Assembly: GCA_964371695.1 (NCBI GenBank)
Contig: CAYJOG010000125.1
Location: 1-7,572 of the forward strand
Direction: 5' to 3'
DNA: 7,572 bases
Source of the DNA: CAYJOG01 sp964371695 [NCBI: uncultured bacterium]
GTDB lineage: Bacteria; CAYJOG01
Below are positions 1 to 6,611 of the stretch, piece by piece; position 1 is the first letter of the stretch, and the number at the start of each line of letters is the position of its first letter. The translations under genes and the position numbers were made by a program. The notes beneath the pieces are model-generated. The model ran no database searches, was not told where the DNA came from, and was given only the letters and a program-made list of their open reading frames with translations.

Positions 1-1
1 C

Positions 2-1534
2 CTGCTGAAAGGGGCGCGGGTGTTCATGATTTTCCGCGAACTGGAAGCCCTGGGCGACGTGCTGAAAAGCATGCCGCCGGTCTCGGACCTGGAACAGGAA
101 AACTTTGAGAACACGTTCACGGTCCTGCTCATCACCGGAGCAGACGCCGACACGGTGCAGAGCAACCTCAGCAGCATCGCCGAAGTGTCCACCGTCATCG
201 TCAAACCCTTCCACACCCTGGCCGCGCCCGCAGCCGCCAAGGCCGCCGCCCCCACCGAAAAAGGCCCCAGCCCCTCTGCCACCGTAACCGCCCCTGCCGC
301 TGGCGCTGGCGAGGCCGACGCGAAGAAAGACATCAAGGCCCAGGCCTCGCGCATGCCCCAGACCGTGCGGGTGGACATCACCCGCCTGGACGTGCTCATG
401 AACCTCGTGGGGGAACTGGTCATCAACCGCACCCGGCTGGACCAGATTTCAGACCGCCACAAAATCGAGGAACTCAACGACGCCATCGAGGACATTGGCC
501 GGGTCACCACCGAGTTGCAAAACCTGGTGATGAAGGTGCGCATGGTGCCTATGGAGCACGTTTTCCAGCGGTTCCCGCGCATGTTGCGCGACATGGCCAA
601 GGAGCTGAACAAGGAAATCAAGCTGGTGATGAAGGGCCAGGAAACTGAACTGGACCGCACCGTGATTGACGAAATTGGCGACCCTCTGGTGCATATTTTG
701 CGCAACAGCGCCGATCACGGCATCGAAACCCCCAACGACCGCGTGGCGGCGGGCAAACCCCGCTTTGGCACCATCGAGCTTTCGGCCTATCACGAGGGCA
801 ACCACGTGTTCATCCGCATCAAGGACGACGGCAAGGGCATCAACCCCGAAGTCATCCGCGCCAAGGTCATTGAAAAGGGCCTGCTGGACGACGACACCGC
901 CCGGCGCAAAACCGACGAAGAAATCATCGCCTACATTTTCGCCCCCGGCTTCAGCACCGCCCAGCAGGTCACCGACATCAGCGGCCGAGGCGTGGGCATG
1001 GACGTGGTGCGCACCAAAATCGAAGGGCTTTCCGGCAACGTGGAAATCAAGAGCGTGGTGGGTCAGGGCACGGAACTGCTCATCAAGCTACCGCTCACGC
1101 TCGCCATCATCCAGGCGCTGCTGGTGCGCGCCGGTCACGAAACCTACGCCGTGCCCCTTGCCGCCATCGAAGAAACCCTCAATGTCATGCCTTCGGAAAT
1201 CCGCACCATCCAGGGCGGCGAGGTCATCAACCTGCGGGGCAACGTGCTGAAACTGGTGCGGATGAAGGAGTTTCTGGAAGTCCCCGCCCACGAGGACGAA
1301 TCGGAACAGGACGATGAGTTCATTGTGGTGGTGAAGGTGGGCGACCGCCGGGTGGGCATGGTGGTGGACGAAACCATTGGCCAGCAGGAAATCGTGATCA
1401 AGTCCATGGGCGGCAAACTCAGCGAACTGGCGTTCATCTCCGGCGCCATGATTCTGGGTGACGGTCGCGTGGCCCTGATTCTGGACGTGGGCTCTCTGGT
1501 GGAAACCAAGCGGGGAGTGAGCGCCCTTGTCTGA
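2..1534 (+). CDS. cheA: CheA chemotaxis sensor histidine kinase, 5' end missing
   Basis: The frame is open from the left edge, so this is the C-terminal 510 residues of CheA; the phosphorylated HPt (P1) domain lies outside the window. Domains in order: a P2-like response-regulator-binding domain (about nt 2-210, resembling the Thermotoga maritima P2), an Ala/Pro-rich linker (about 215-350), the P3 dimerisation helices (about 360-560, with the LMNLVGELVINRTRL segment), the P4 kinase domain and the P5 CheW-like domain (about 1110-1500, with NLRGNVLKLV). ATP-site boxes are all present: N box HILRNSADHGIE (about 692-727), G1 DDGKGI (about 824-841), F box FAPGFSTA (about 938-961) and G2 GRGVGMDVV (about 983-1009). 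Family knowledge: CheA autophosphorylates in receptor-CheW arrays and passes phosphate to CheY and CheB. The GTG at 20 is only an internal codon. The gene overlaps cheW by 8 nt. Nothing suggests loss of kinase function. Confidence 0.97.
   Translation: MLKGARVFMIFRELEALGDVLKSMPPVSDLEQENFENTFTVLLITGADADTVQSNLSSIAEVSTVIVKPFHTLAAPAAAKAAAPTEKGPSPSATVTAPAAGAGEADAKKDIKAQASRMPQTVRVDITRLDVLMNLVGELVINRTRLDQISDRHKIEELNDAIEDIGRVTTELQNLVMKVRMVPMEHVFQRFPRMLRDMAKELNKEIKLVMKGQETELDRTVIDEIGDPLVHILRNSADHGIETPNDRVAAGKPRFGTIELSAYHEGNHVFIRIKDDGKGINPEVIRAKVIEKGLLDDDTARRKTDEEIIAYIFAPGFSTAQQVTDISGRGVGMDVVRTKIEGLSGNVEIKSVVGQGTELLIKLPLTLAIIQALLVRAGHETYAVPLAAIEETLNVMPSEIRTIQGGEVINLRGNVLKLVRMKEFLEVPAHEDESEQDDEFIVVVKVGDRRVGMVVDETIGQQEIVIKSMGGKLSELAFISGAMILGDGRVALILDVGSLVETKRGVSALV
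1512..1517 (+). promoter_or_regulatory. Ribosome binding site for cheW (supports a TTG start)
   Basis: GGGGAG lies inside the end of cheA, 9 nt before TTG at 1527. It is the reason for choosing this rare start codon over later ones, together with the overlap with the cheA stop. Confidence 0.6.
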
Positions 1535-1982
1535 GAGCACCCAGCGCGCCACCACCCTTCAGGCCTACAAGGGTGTCATTTTCAGCATTCACCAGGAGGA
1601 ATACTCCGTTCCCATCCAGTACGTGCAGAGCATCATCCAGCTTTCGCACGTCACGCGGGTGCCCCGCACGCCGCCCTATTACCGGGGCGTCATCAACCTG
1701 CGCGGCTCGGTGATTCCGGTGGTGGACCTGGGCCACAAGCTGGGCCTGGGGCCCTCGGCCATTGACGAACGCAGCCGCATCATCGTGGTGCAGGTGAATT
1801 ATGAACTGATGGGCCTGCAGGTGATGAGCGTAGAGGAAGTGCTGACATTTGCAGATAACCAGCTTGAAATAGGCAACCACGTGGGCGCCAAGATTGACGA
1901 GCGTTTTGTAGAGGGTGTGGGCAAATCAGGCGACCGGCTCATCACCCTGCTGGACATCGCCGCCCTTTACGAAGACTTGTAA
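1527..1982 (+). CDS. cheW: CheW chemotaxis adaptor protein
   Basis: A 151-residue single-domain CheW, the usual length for the family. It couples chemoreceptor tips to the P5 domain of CheA at the inner face of the membrane. The SH3-like fold is seen from YKGVIFSIHQEEYSVPI through the conserved stretch RGVINLRGSVIPVVDL (about nt 1681-1731) and the second half with IIVVQVNYELMGLQV. The start chosen is TTG at 1527, which overlaps the last 8 nt of cheA. It has a GGGGAG Shine-Dalgarno 9 nt upstream, and no ATG precedes the conserved domain. The overlap implies that translation is coupled to cheA, which fits the need for stoichiometric CheA and CheW. The C-terminal helix segment (GDRLITLLDIAALYEDL) is intact. 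The exact start is less certain than the identity. Confidence 0.95.
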   Translation: MSESTQRATTLQAYKGVIFSIHQEEYSVPIQYVQSIIQLSHVTRVPRTPPYYRGVINLRGSVIPVVDLGHKLGLGPSAIDERSRIIVVQVNYELMGLQVMSVEEVLTFADNQLEIGNHVGAKIDERFVEGVGKSGDRLITLLDIAALYEDL

Positions 1983-2023
1983 GCCCTGCTGCCAGCGGGT
2001 AGTTTATTGGCGGCAGCGACCCA

Positions 2024-2644
2024 ATGCTTCTTCACGAACTTTCACCCTATCAACGTGACGCCATCAAAGAGGTGGGCAACATCGGCGCAGGGAACGCGGC
2101 GGGCGCGCTGTGCCAGATGGTGAACAAGCCCGTCAAGATGAAGGTGCCCAATGTGGACACCGTGGCGTTCAACCAGTTGCCAGAGGCCATCGGCCCCGCC
2201 GAAAGCCCTGTGGCGGCGGTGTTCACTCGGGTCACGGGCGAGGCCCCCGGCAACATGCTGTTCATTCTCGAACTCAGCCAGTGCCGCGACCTGCTCAAGG
2301 CGCTGGTGGACGTGGACCTGGACCTGACCGACGGGCTCCAGCTAAACGCGATACAGCAGAGCGCCGTGGAGGAAATCGGCAACATCCTGGCCTCCAGCTA
2401 TATCAACAGCCTGTCGCAGTTCACCCATATCCCCATGAAAGCCCAGCCCCCCGCATTTGCCGTGGACATGCTGGGCGCGGTGCTGAACCTGCCCATTCAA
2501 GAGGCCGTGCGCTCGCAAGATTACGTGCTGCTCATCGAAACTCTGCTGCTGGTTGAAAACAGCCATATTCGGGGCACCCATCTTTATCTGCCCGAGGCAG
2601 GCAGTCTCGCCAAAATCCTGAACGCCATCGGGGTAAAAGCGTGA
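2024..2644 (+). CDS. cheC: CheC CheY-P phosphatase
   Basis: A 206-residue CheC, typical length. The two pseudo-symmetric active sites follow the family signature [D/S]-x3-E-x2-N-x22-P exactly: D12, E16, N19, P42 and S113, E117, N120, P143. With both sites intact the protein should hydrolyse CheY-phosphate. It should also bind CheD, whose gene follows directly (known for CheC of Bacillus and Thermotoga, where CheD binding stimulates the phosphatase). ATG at 2024 is the only start available, because an in-frame TAG lies at 2000-2002. The Shine-Dalgarno is poor: only GGCGG at 2009-2013. The protein is too short for the FliY fusion type and lacks a SpoA-like C-terminal domain, so it is CheC proper. 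Its stop overlaps the cheD GTG (GTGA). Confidence 0.94.
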   Translation: MLLHELSPYQRDAIKEVGNIGAGNAAGALCQMVNKPVKMKVPNVDTVAFNQLPEAIGPAESPVAAVFTRVTGEAPGNMLFILELSQCRDLLKALVDVDLDLTDGLQLNAIQQSAVEEIGNILASSYINSLSQFTHIPMKAQPPAFAVDMLGAVLNLPIQEAVRSQDYVLLIETLLLVENSHIRGTHLYLPEAGSLAKILNAIGVKA

Positions 2645-3131
2645 GCGGCCACAAGATATGGCGGGCGGGCATGGGCGAGTGGCACGTGGCCCACGCACCG
2701 GACATTCTGCAGGCGCTGGGCCTTGGCTCCTGCGTGGGCGTATTTCTTTACGACCAAAAAAAAAAGTAGGCGGCTTGGCCCATGTGCTGCTGCCTGCCCA
2801 GATGCGCGCCGAAGAAGGCGGCAACATTTATAAATACGCCAACATGGCGGTGCCTGCGGTGCTGGAATCCATGCTCAAGGCGGGGGCAGGTCGGGAGCGC
2901 GTGACGGCCAAAATCGCCGGGGGCAGTCAGATGTTCCGGGCCGTGTTTTCCGAAGGTCAGGCCACCGTGGGCCAAAAAAACATCGAAGCCGTGAAAATGG
3001 TTCTGGAAATCCTTAAAATCCCCCTTATCGCAGAAGACACCGGCGGAGAACATGGGAGAACCATGACGGCCGACCTGCATGAAGGAGTCGTGATATTAAA
3101 AATCCTGGGAAAAGAAATGCGGACCCTGTGA
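2641..3131 (+). CDS. cheD: CheD chemoreceptor glutamine deamidase, reading frame broken at an A10 run
   Basis: CheD deamidates or de-esterifies glutamyl residues of chemoreceptors in the cytoplasm and is regulated by CheC. GTG at 2641 overlaps the cheC stop and has GGGG 7 nt upstream. This frame gives 42 codons including GLGSCVGVFLYD with the catalytic Cys31, then meets TAG at 2767-2769. The remainder (VGGLAHVLLP, KYANMAVPAVLESML, AKIAGGSQMF, GQKNIEAV, GGEHGRT) continues one frame back and ends in TGA at 3129-3131. A -1 shift in the A run (2756-2765) yields 163 residues, normal for CheD. It places the catalytic His at 48, 17 residues after the Cys, as in T. maritima CheD (Cys27, His44). The Thr six residues before the Cys in that enzyme is Ala25 here. 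The rest is uninterrupted and well conserved, which argues against an old pseudogene. A one-base sequence error is the main alternative. Confidence 0.88.
2760..2766 (+). promoter_or_regulatory. Candidate -1 frameshift or slippage site in cheD (A-AAA-AAG)
   Basis: In the GTG-initiated frame the codons read CAA AAA AAA AAG TAG, so the heptamer A-AAA-AAG sits in the correct phase with a stop immediately after it. This heptamer is the efficient bacterial slippery sequence known from E. coli dnaX. The full A10 run (2756-2765) could equally support RNA polymerase slippage. A 9-bp stem with two G-U pairs (2766-2774 with 2789-2797, 14-nt loop) follows directly. That is closer than the usual spacer for a stimulatory hairpin. 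No Shine-Dalgarno-like stimulator is visible 10-14 nt upstream. Confidence 0.45.
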
Positions 3132-3466
3132 TCCTCTCCCTTCAGCGGGAACGCCTGCGGCAAACCCAGTTTGTGCGCCGAGGCGCGTTGATCTCCTCGT
3201 TTTACGGCGGCGTGATTCTGATTGCCGTGGGCGGGGCAGCGTTTGAGTTGTGGCCCCCCACCCTGTTCCGTCTGGTGGGTGTGGGTTATCTGCTCACCCT
3301 CACTTTTGCCTGGGCCATGTGCCTGTTCTTTTTTCCGCACCTCGAGCCTCGTCGTTTTCTTTCCAGCGACACCTTGCTTGACGCCAACGGATACGCCACC
3401 ATAACCACCGGCGCACCCGGTGAAGAACCCGGCGCAGCACCCCTTCCTGAGGCAATCTCCGCATGA
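3128..3466 (+). CDS. Small two-helix membrane protein of unknown function
   Basis: I do not recognise this 112-residue protein. It starts with a basic segment (RERLRQTQFVRR), followed by two hydrophobic stretches at about residues 19-39 (ALISSFYGGVILIAVGGAAF) and 48-69 (FRLVGVGYLLTLTFAWAMCL). After these comes a polar, acidic and Pro/Gly-rich tail of about 40 residues. By the positive-inside rule this would be a helical hairpin in the inner membrane with both ends in the cytoplasm. The GTG start overlaps the cheD stop (GTGA), and its own stop overlaps the next ATG (ATGA). It is therefore translated as part of the chemotaxis operon, probably by coupling. The Shine-Dalgarno is weak. It has no resemblance I can see to chemoreceptors or flagellar proteins. 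A role in chemotaxis is inferred only from position. Confidence 0.8.
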   Translation: MILSLQRERLRQTQFVRRGALISSFYGGVILIAVGGAAFELWPPTLFRLVGVGYLLTLTFAWAMCLFFFPHLEPRRFLSSDTLLDANGYATITTGAPGEEPGAAPLPEAISA

Positions 3467-4557
3467 GCACCGCCACCGATATCGCCAGGGACCTGGGCCT
3501 GCATCCCTTCACCGTTTCATCCCTGTCTGAAAAACTGGGTGTTGGCGTAACGGAAGTGCCCCATGCCGTGGCCACCATGCGCCCCACCACGCTGGTGCTG
3601 CTGGGCAACTTCCGGGGGCCGCAAGGTTATTACCTGTTCCATTTCGCCATCGAAGAAGCCTGCCAGCAGATCAAGCCAGTGCTGGTGTATGAACTGGAAG
3701 ACGAACCGCAGAATCTTTATCTCTCACCGGAACTGGCCGACATCACCGGGCGCTTTCTGGCGCACATCAAGCCCCAGTCCCAGGTGGGCGAAGACCGTCT
3801 GGAACTCCTGGGCCGTTACTTCCCCCCCACGCGGCTGGAGATCATTTACAGCCGGTTCAAGGAACATCAGCCCGACTCGGTGGAGAACATTTTTCAGGCC
3901 GTACTCACCGACATGTTCGGCGACTGCGAAGACCTGACCCTGCTGGGAGATTTTGTCACCCAGGCCCAGGCGCTGGATCTGGCCATTCGTCTGGGTCTGG
4001 CCAACAATCCCCCCACCGAAACCGCCAGCCTGTCCGAATCCGCCACACCGGGAGACGAACCGGACCTGATTCAGTTTGACGAGCCGGTGGAAGTGCCCCA
4101 CGAGACGGGCACCGTGTATCTGGCCTGCGACGTGGTGGTGGACCCTTCCCTGGGCCAGCCCGCCAAAGACCTCAAAATCGGTGACCACCTGATTGTCAAA
4201 ATCGTGGACAACTCCGAGCAAGGACTTTTTCTGGCGCACCTGATGGGCGCGGTGCATCAGCGGGAGGTCCGCCCCATGGCAGCCCCCATCGAGCGCGCCT
4301 ATCCCGGCAACGAAGCCCACCCCGAAACCACCTTTCTGGTGCGCTTTGGCCCCGGCGCCATGGGTGAGGTGAAAGTGCTGCCGGAAATGCTGATCGCGGC
4401 GGTCAAACAGGGCCAGATGCCCGTGGTGCAAGACCCGGAGGAATACCGCGAGGTTTACACCTACCGGCAATATCAGGCCATTCTCATGTGCCTGGGCGGC
4501 GTGGCCAGCGTGTTGCTGCTGCTGCTGGCTTATTATCTAGTGGGCACGCCCGCCTGA
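3463..4557 (+). CDS. Tail-anchored cytoplasmic protein of unknown function, last gene of the chemotaxis operon
   Basis: This protein has 364 residues. ATG at 3463 overlaps the preceding stop (ATGA) and has GAGG 10 nt upstream. There is no signal peptide. The only membrane segment is at the extreme C-terminus (about residues 340-361, Leu-rich, from a CTG repeat at 4509-4528), so the body should face the cytoplasm as a tail-anchored protein. Two soluble parts are visible. The first is an N-terminal alpha/beta region (about 40-180, with TTLVLLGNFRG and KPVLVYELED). An acidic, Ser/Pro-rich linker (about 182-212) separates it from a beta-rich region (about 215-335, with DPSLGQPAKDLKIGDHLIVKI) whose GD-turn pattern suggests a small barrel. 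I do not recognise a named family; a faint similarity to DUF4899-type proteins is from memory and unverified. Pairing with the two-helix protein just upstream suggests that they act together at the membrane. Confidence 0.85.
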   Translation: MSTATDIARDLGLHPFTVSSLSEKLGVGVTEVPHAVATMRPTTLVLLGNFRGPQGYYLFHFAIEEACQQIKPVLVYELEDEPQNLYLSPELADITGRFLAHIKPQSQVGEDRLELLGRYFPPTRLEIIYSRFKEHQPDSVENIFQAVLTDMFGDCEDLTLLGDFVTQAQALDLAIRLGLANNPPTETASLSESATPGDEPDLIQFDEPVEVPHETGTVYLACDVVVDPSLGQPAKDLKIGDHLIVKIVDNSEQGLFLAHLMGAVHQREVRPMAAPIERAYPGNEAHPETTFLVRFGPGAMGEVKVLPEMLIAAVKQGQMPVVQDPEEYREVYTYRQYQAILMCLGGVASVLLLLLAYYLVGTPA

Positions 4558-4563
4558 GTTTTT

Positions 4564-5733
4564 TCACCGCAGGTAAGCCAGCGGGTTGATGACGTGGCCG
4601 TTGGAGTGGACCTCGTAATGCAGGTGGGGGCCGGTGGAATAGCCCGTGCTGCCCACCGCGCCGATGACCTCGCCACGCCGCACCACCTGCTGGGGCCGCA
4701 CATAAATGCGCGAGAGGTGTCCATATAACGTGGAAAGCCCCCCGGCATGCACCAGAATCACGGCGTTGCCATAGCCCCCCTTGCGCGCCGCCCAGAACAC
4801 CCGGCCCGTGCTGGCGGCCCGCACCGGCGTGCCAGTGGCGCAGGCCAGGTCCACACCCGTGTGCATGCGCCGCCGCCCGCTGATGGGGTGGACCCGCGAA
4901 CCAAAACCACTCCGCATGGAGCAGAACATGGGCACCGGATGCATGAAGCCGTCTCGCGAAAGCCCGCGGCTGTACACTGCGCTCTGGCGGGCAATTTCCG
5001 CCGCAATGCTGTTGCTGATGGCTTCCAACTCTCCCATCATGCGATCCAGGGTCTCAATGTCCCGGCTTAGCTGGGTCATCACGTTGCGTTTTTCGTTCTG
5101 TTCGCGGGTCAGGCGCACCTGGGCGCGGCGCTCTTCTTCTTCAAGGTTGTGAATCTTCTGGATTTCCTCATCCATCACCTGGATGTTGTCCTGGATTTCC
5201 TCATACAGGTTCCGCACCCGTTGCAGCACGGCGCGGTCGTGCGCGGCAATGGCCCGCATGTAATCCGTGCGCACGGCCATGTCGGTGTAGTTGCTGGCGC
5301 CAAACAGCAGGCTGCTCATGGCCGAGGGGCCAGCCTTGTAATAGGTCACCAGCCGTCTTTTGAAGGTTTCGCGGTTGGCCTTGTATTCATCCACTTTTTT
5401 GTCGCGCTCTTTTTCGAGAAACCCATGGTGGCTGCGCAGTTTGACCAGCTTGATGTCGAGGTTTTCAAGTGACCGCTGGGTTTGCGAAAGCTGGTTGTCC
5501 AGGTGTTCGATGCGTCCCTTGACCTGACTCAGACGCTGTTTTTTCGCCCGTTTTTCCGCCTCCAGTTTTCTGCGGCGCGCATCGATGGAACGCTTCTTGT
5601 CTTTCAGTTTTCCGGCGGAGCTTTTTGCCGCCTGCTGCCGAACCCGGCGGGCCATGGGCGAAGAGGGAATGGCAAAACCCACGGCAATCGCCAGTCCCCA
5701 GGCCAGCCACCGTTTTGCGACTGCGGATCTCAC
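4564..5733 (-). CDS. Periplasmic M23 peptidoglycan endopeptidase, EnvC-like, partner of FtsEX
   Basis: This 389-residue protein has an N-terminal hydrophobic signal or anchor (about residues 9-26). A long charged coiled-coil region follows (about 37-130 and 165-250), split by a hinge containing TYYKAGPSAMSSLLFGASNY, as in EnvC and other FtsX-bound hydrolases. A C-terminal LytM/M23 domain occupies about 265-389. Zinc ligands are complete: His291 and Asp295 (HTGVD) and His372 (HLHYE). His339 (YGHL) and His370 match the catalytic histidines. E. coli EnvC has lost these residues and only activates amidases, so here direct cleavage of peptide cross-links is expected. GTG at 5731-5733 overlaps the ftsX stop and has GGGAG 5 nt upstream. 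FtsX probably controls the enzyme through the coiled coil. I leave the symbol blank because envC implies a non-enzymatic activator. Confidence 0.93.
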   Translation of the reverse strand: MRSAVAKRWLAWGLAIAVGFAIPSSPMARRVRQQAAKSSAGKLKDKKRSIDARRRKLEAEKRAKKQRLSQVKGRIEHLDNQLSQTQRSLENLDIKLVKLRSHHGFLEKERDKKVDEYKANRETFKRRLVTYYKAGPSAMSSLLFGASNYTDMAVRTDYMRAIAAHDRAVLQRVRNLYEEIQDNIQVMDEEIQKIHNLEEEERRAQVRLTREQNEKRNVMTQLSRDIETLDRMMGELEAISNSIAAEIARQSAVYSRGLSRDGFMHPVPMFCSMRSGFGSRVHPISGRRRMHTGVDLACATGTPVRAASTGRVFWAARKGGYGNAVILVHAGGLSTLYGHLSRIYVRPQQVVRRGEVIGAVGSTGYSTGPHLHYEVHSNGHVINPLAYLR

Positions 5734-6611
5734 GTAGACTCCCGCAAGGCATTTTTCATGGAGCTGAGGCTGCCCAGCAGGCCCACCGACGCCCCCACCA
5801 GAGGCACCAGCAGCAGGTTGGCGTTAAACACCTCAGGGCTGAGCAGTGGGAACACAAAAGGAAAGTTCCTCTGCGCCAGACCATAAAATCCGTAATAGGC
5901 CAGCCCCACCACCGTGGCCCCCAAACACGCCCCCACCAGTCCATAAAAAACACCTTCCAGCATGAACGGCAGGCGGATATACCAGTCGGTGGCCCCCACC
6001 AGTTGCATGATGCGGATTTCTTTTTTGCGGGCGTCCACCGTGAGCTGAATGGTGTTGGCCACAATGAGATAGGTGGCCCCCAGCATCACCAGAATCAGCG
6101 ACCAGCCCAAAAATCCGAACACGATACTCACCACGCTCACCCGCTTGACGTCTTCCTTGCCGTAGCGGATTTCATCCACACCCGACAGGGGCTTGATGAA
6201 CTGCACCACCTGCTCTACCCAAAGCGGATCCTTGACCTTTACCGTGAGGCGGCCCGGCAAAGGATTTTCGCCTTCCAGAATGTCGTCCACCAGTTCCTCG
6301 CCCATGGACTTTTTCATTTCGGCCAAGCCTTCTTCGGGCGTGACATAAATCACGCTGCCGACTTCCTTGTATCCCCGTATGCGGTTCTGGATTTCCACCG
6401 CTTTTTCGTGGGGTGTACCCGGCACCAGAAAGAGATTGATCTCCACCTTTTCGGCCATGCCCCTGGCGATGTTGACCAGGGTGAGCTGAATGGCCAGAAA
6501 CAGGCCAAAGGTGACCAGCGAGATGGAGCAGGTGCTGATGGCCGCCAGCGCCATGACAGGGTTGCGCGAAAGACTGTTCCACACCTCCCGAAGCGCCGTG
6601 ACCAGCCTCAT
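5730..6611 (-). CDS. ftsX: FtsX cell-division ABC transporter-like permease
   Basis: A 293-residue FtsX, normal length. It shows the family topology: a cytoplasmic N-terminus, TM1 (about residues 18-45), a periplasmic domain of about 110 residues (roughly 50-160), then three more helices (about 160-190, 212-240 and 262-285). The segments LTVDARKKEIRIMQLVGATDWYIRLPFMLEG are the conserved cytoplasmic loop and the start of TM3 (quoted as LTVDARKKEIRIMQL and VGATDWYIRLPFMLEG). FtsX transmits ATP-driven movement of FtsE to a murein hydrolase at the septum and does not transport a substrate. The ATG overlaps the ftsE stop (ATGA) and has a strong GGAGG 4 nt upstream. The periplasmic partner is encoded immediately downstream. 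Confidence 0.95.
   Translation of the reverse strand: MRLVTALREVWNSLSRNPVMALAAISTCSISLVTFGLFLAIQLTLVNIARGMAEKVEINLFLVPGTPHEKAVEIQNRIRGYKEVGSVIYVTPEEGLAEMKKSMGEELVDDILEGENPLPGRLTVKVKDPLWVEQVVQFIKPLSGVDEIRYGKEDVKRVSVVSIVFGFLGWSLILVMLGATYLIVANTIQLTVDARKKEIRIMQLVGATDWYIRLPFMLEGVFYGLVGACLGATVVGLAYYGFYGLAQRNFPFVFPLLSPEVFNANLLLVPLVGASVGLLGSLSSMKNALREST

Noticed and set aside
2658-2765. Possible independent ATG start for CheD at 2658 in the downstream frame
   Set aside because: The residues it gives (beginning MAGGHGRVARG) do not resemble CheD, whereas the GTG frame gives the conserved GLGSCVGV with the catalytic Cys. Starting here would lose the active site.
2641-3131. cheD as a decayed pseudogene
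   Set aside because: Apart from the single shift in the A run, both halves are fully conserved in length and motifs, the spacing of catalytic residues is preserved, and downstream genes are intact. Decay would be expected to leave more damage.
3724-4470. Long open frame (248 codons) on the minus strand opposite the tail-anchored protein gene
   Set aside because: It is antisense to a well-supported gene. Its composition (very rich in His, Gly and Gln) is typical of a GC-rich shadow frame and it shows no domain.
4509-4528. Short CTG/GCT triplet repeat
   Set aside because: It encodes consecutive Leu residues of the C-terminal membrane helix. Codon preference explains it.
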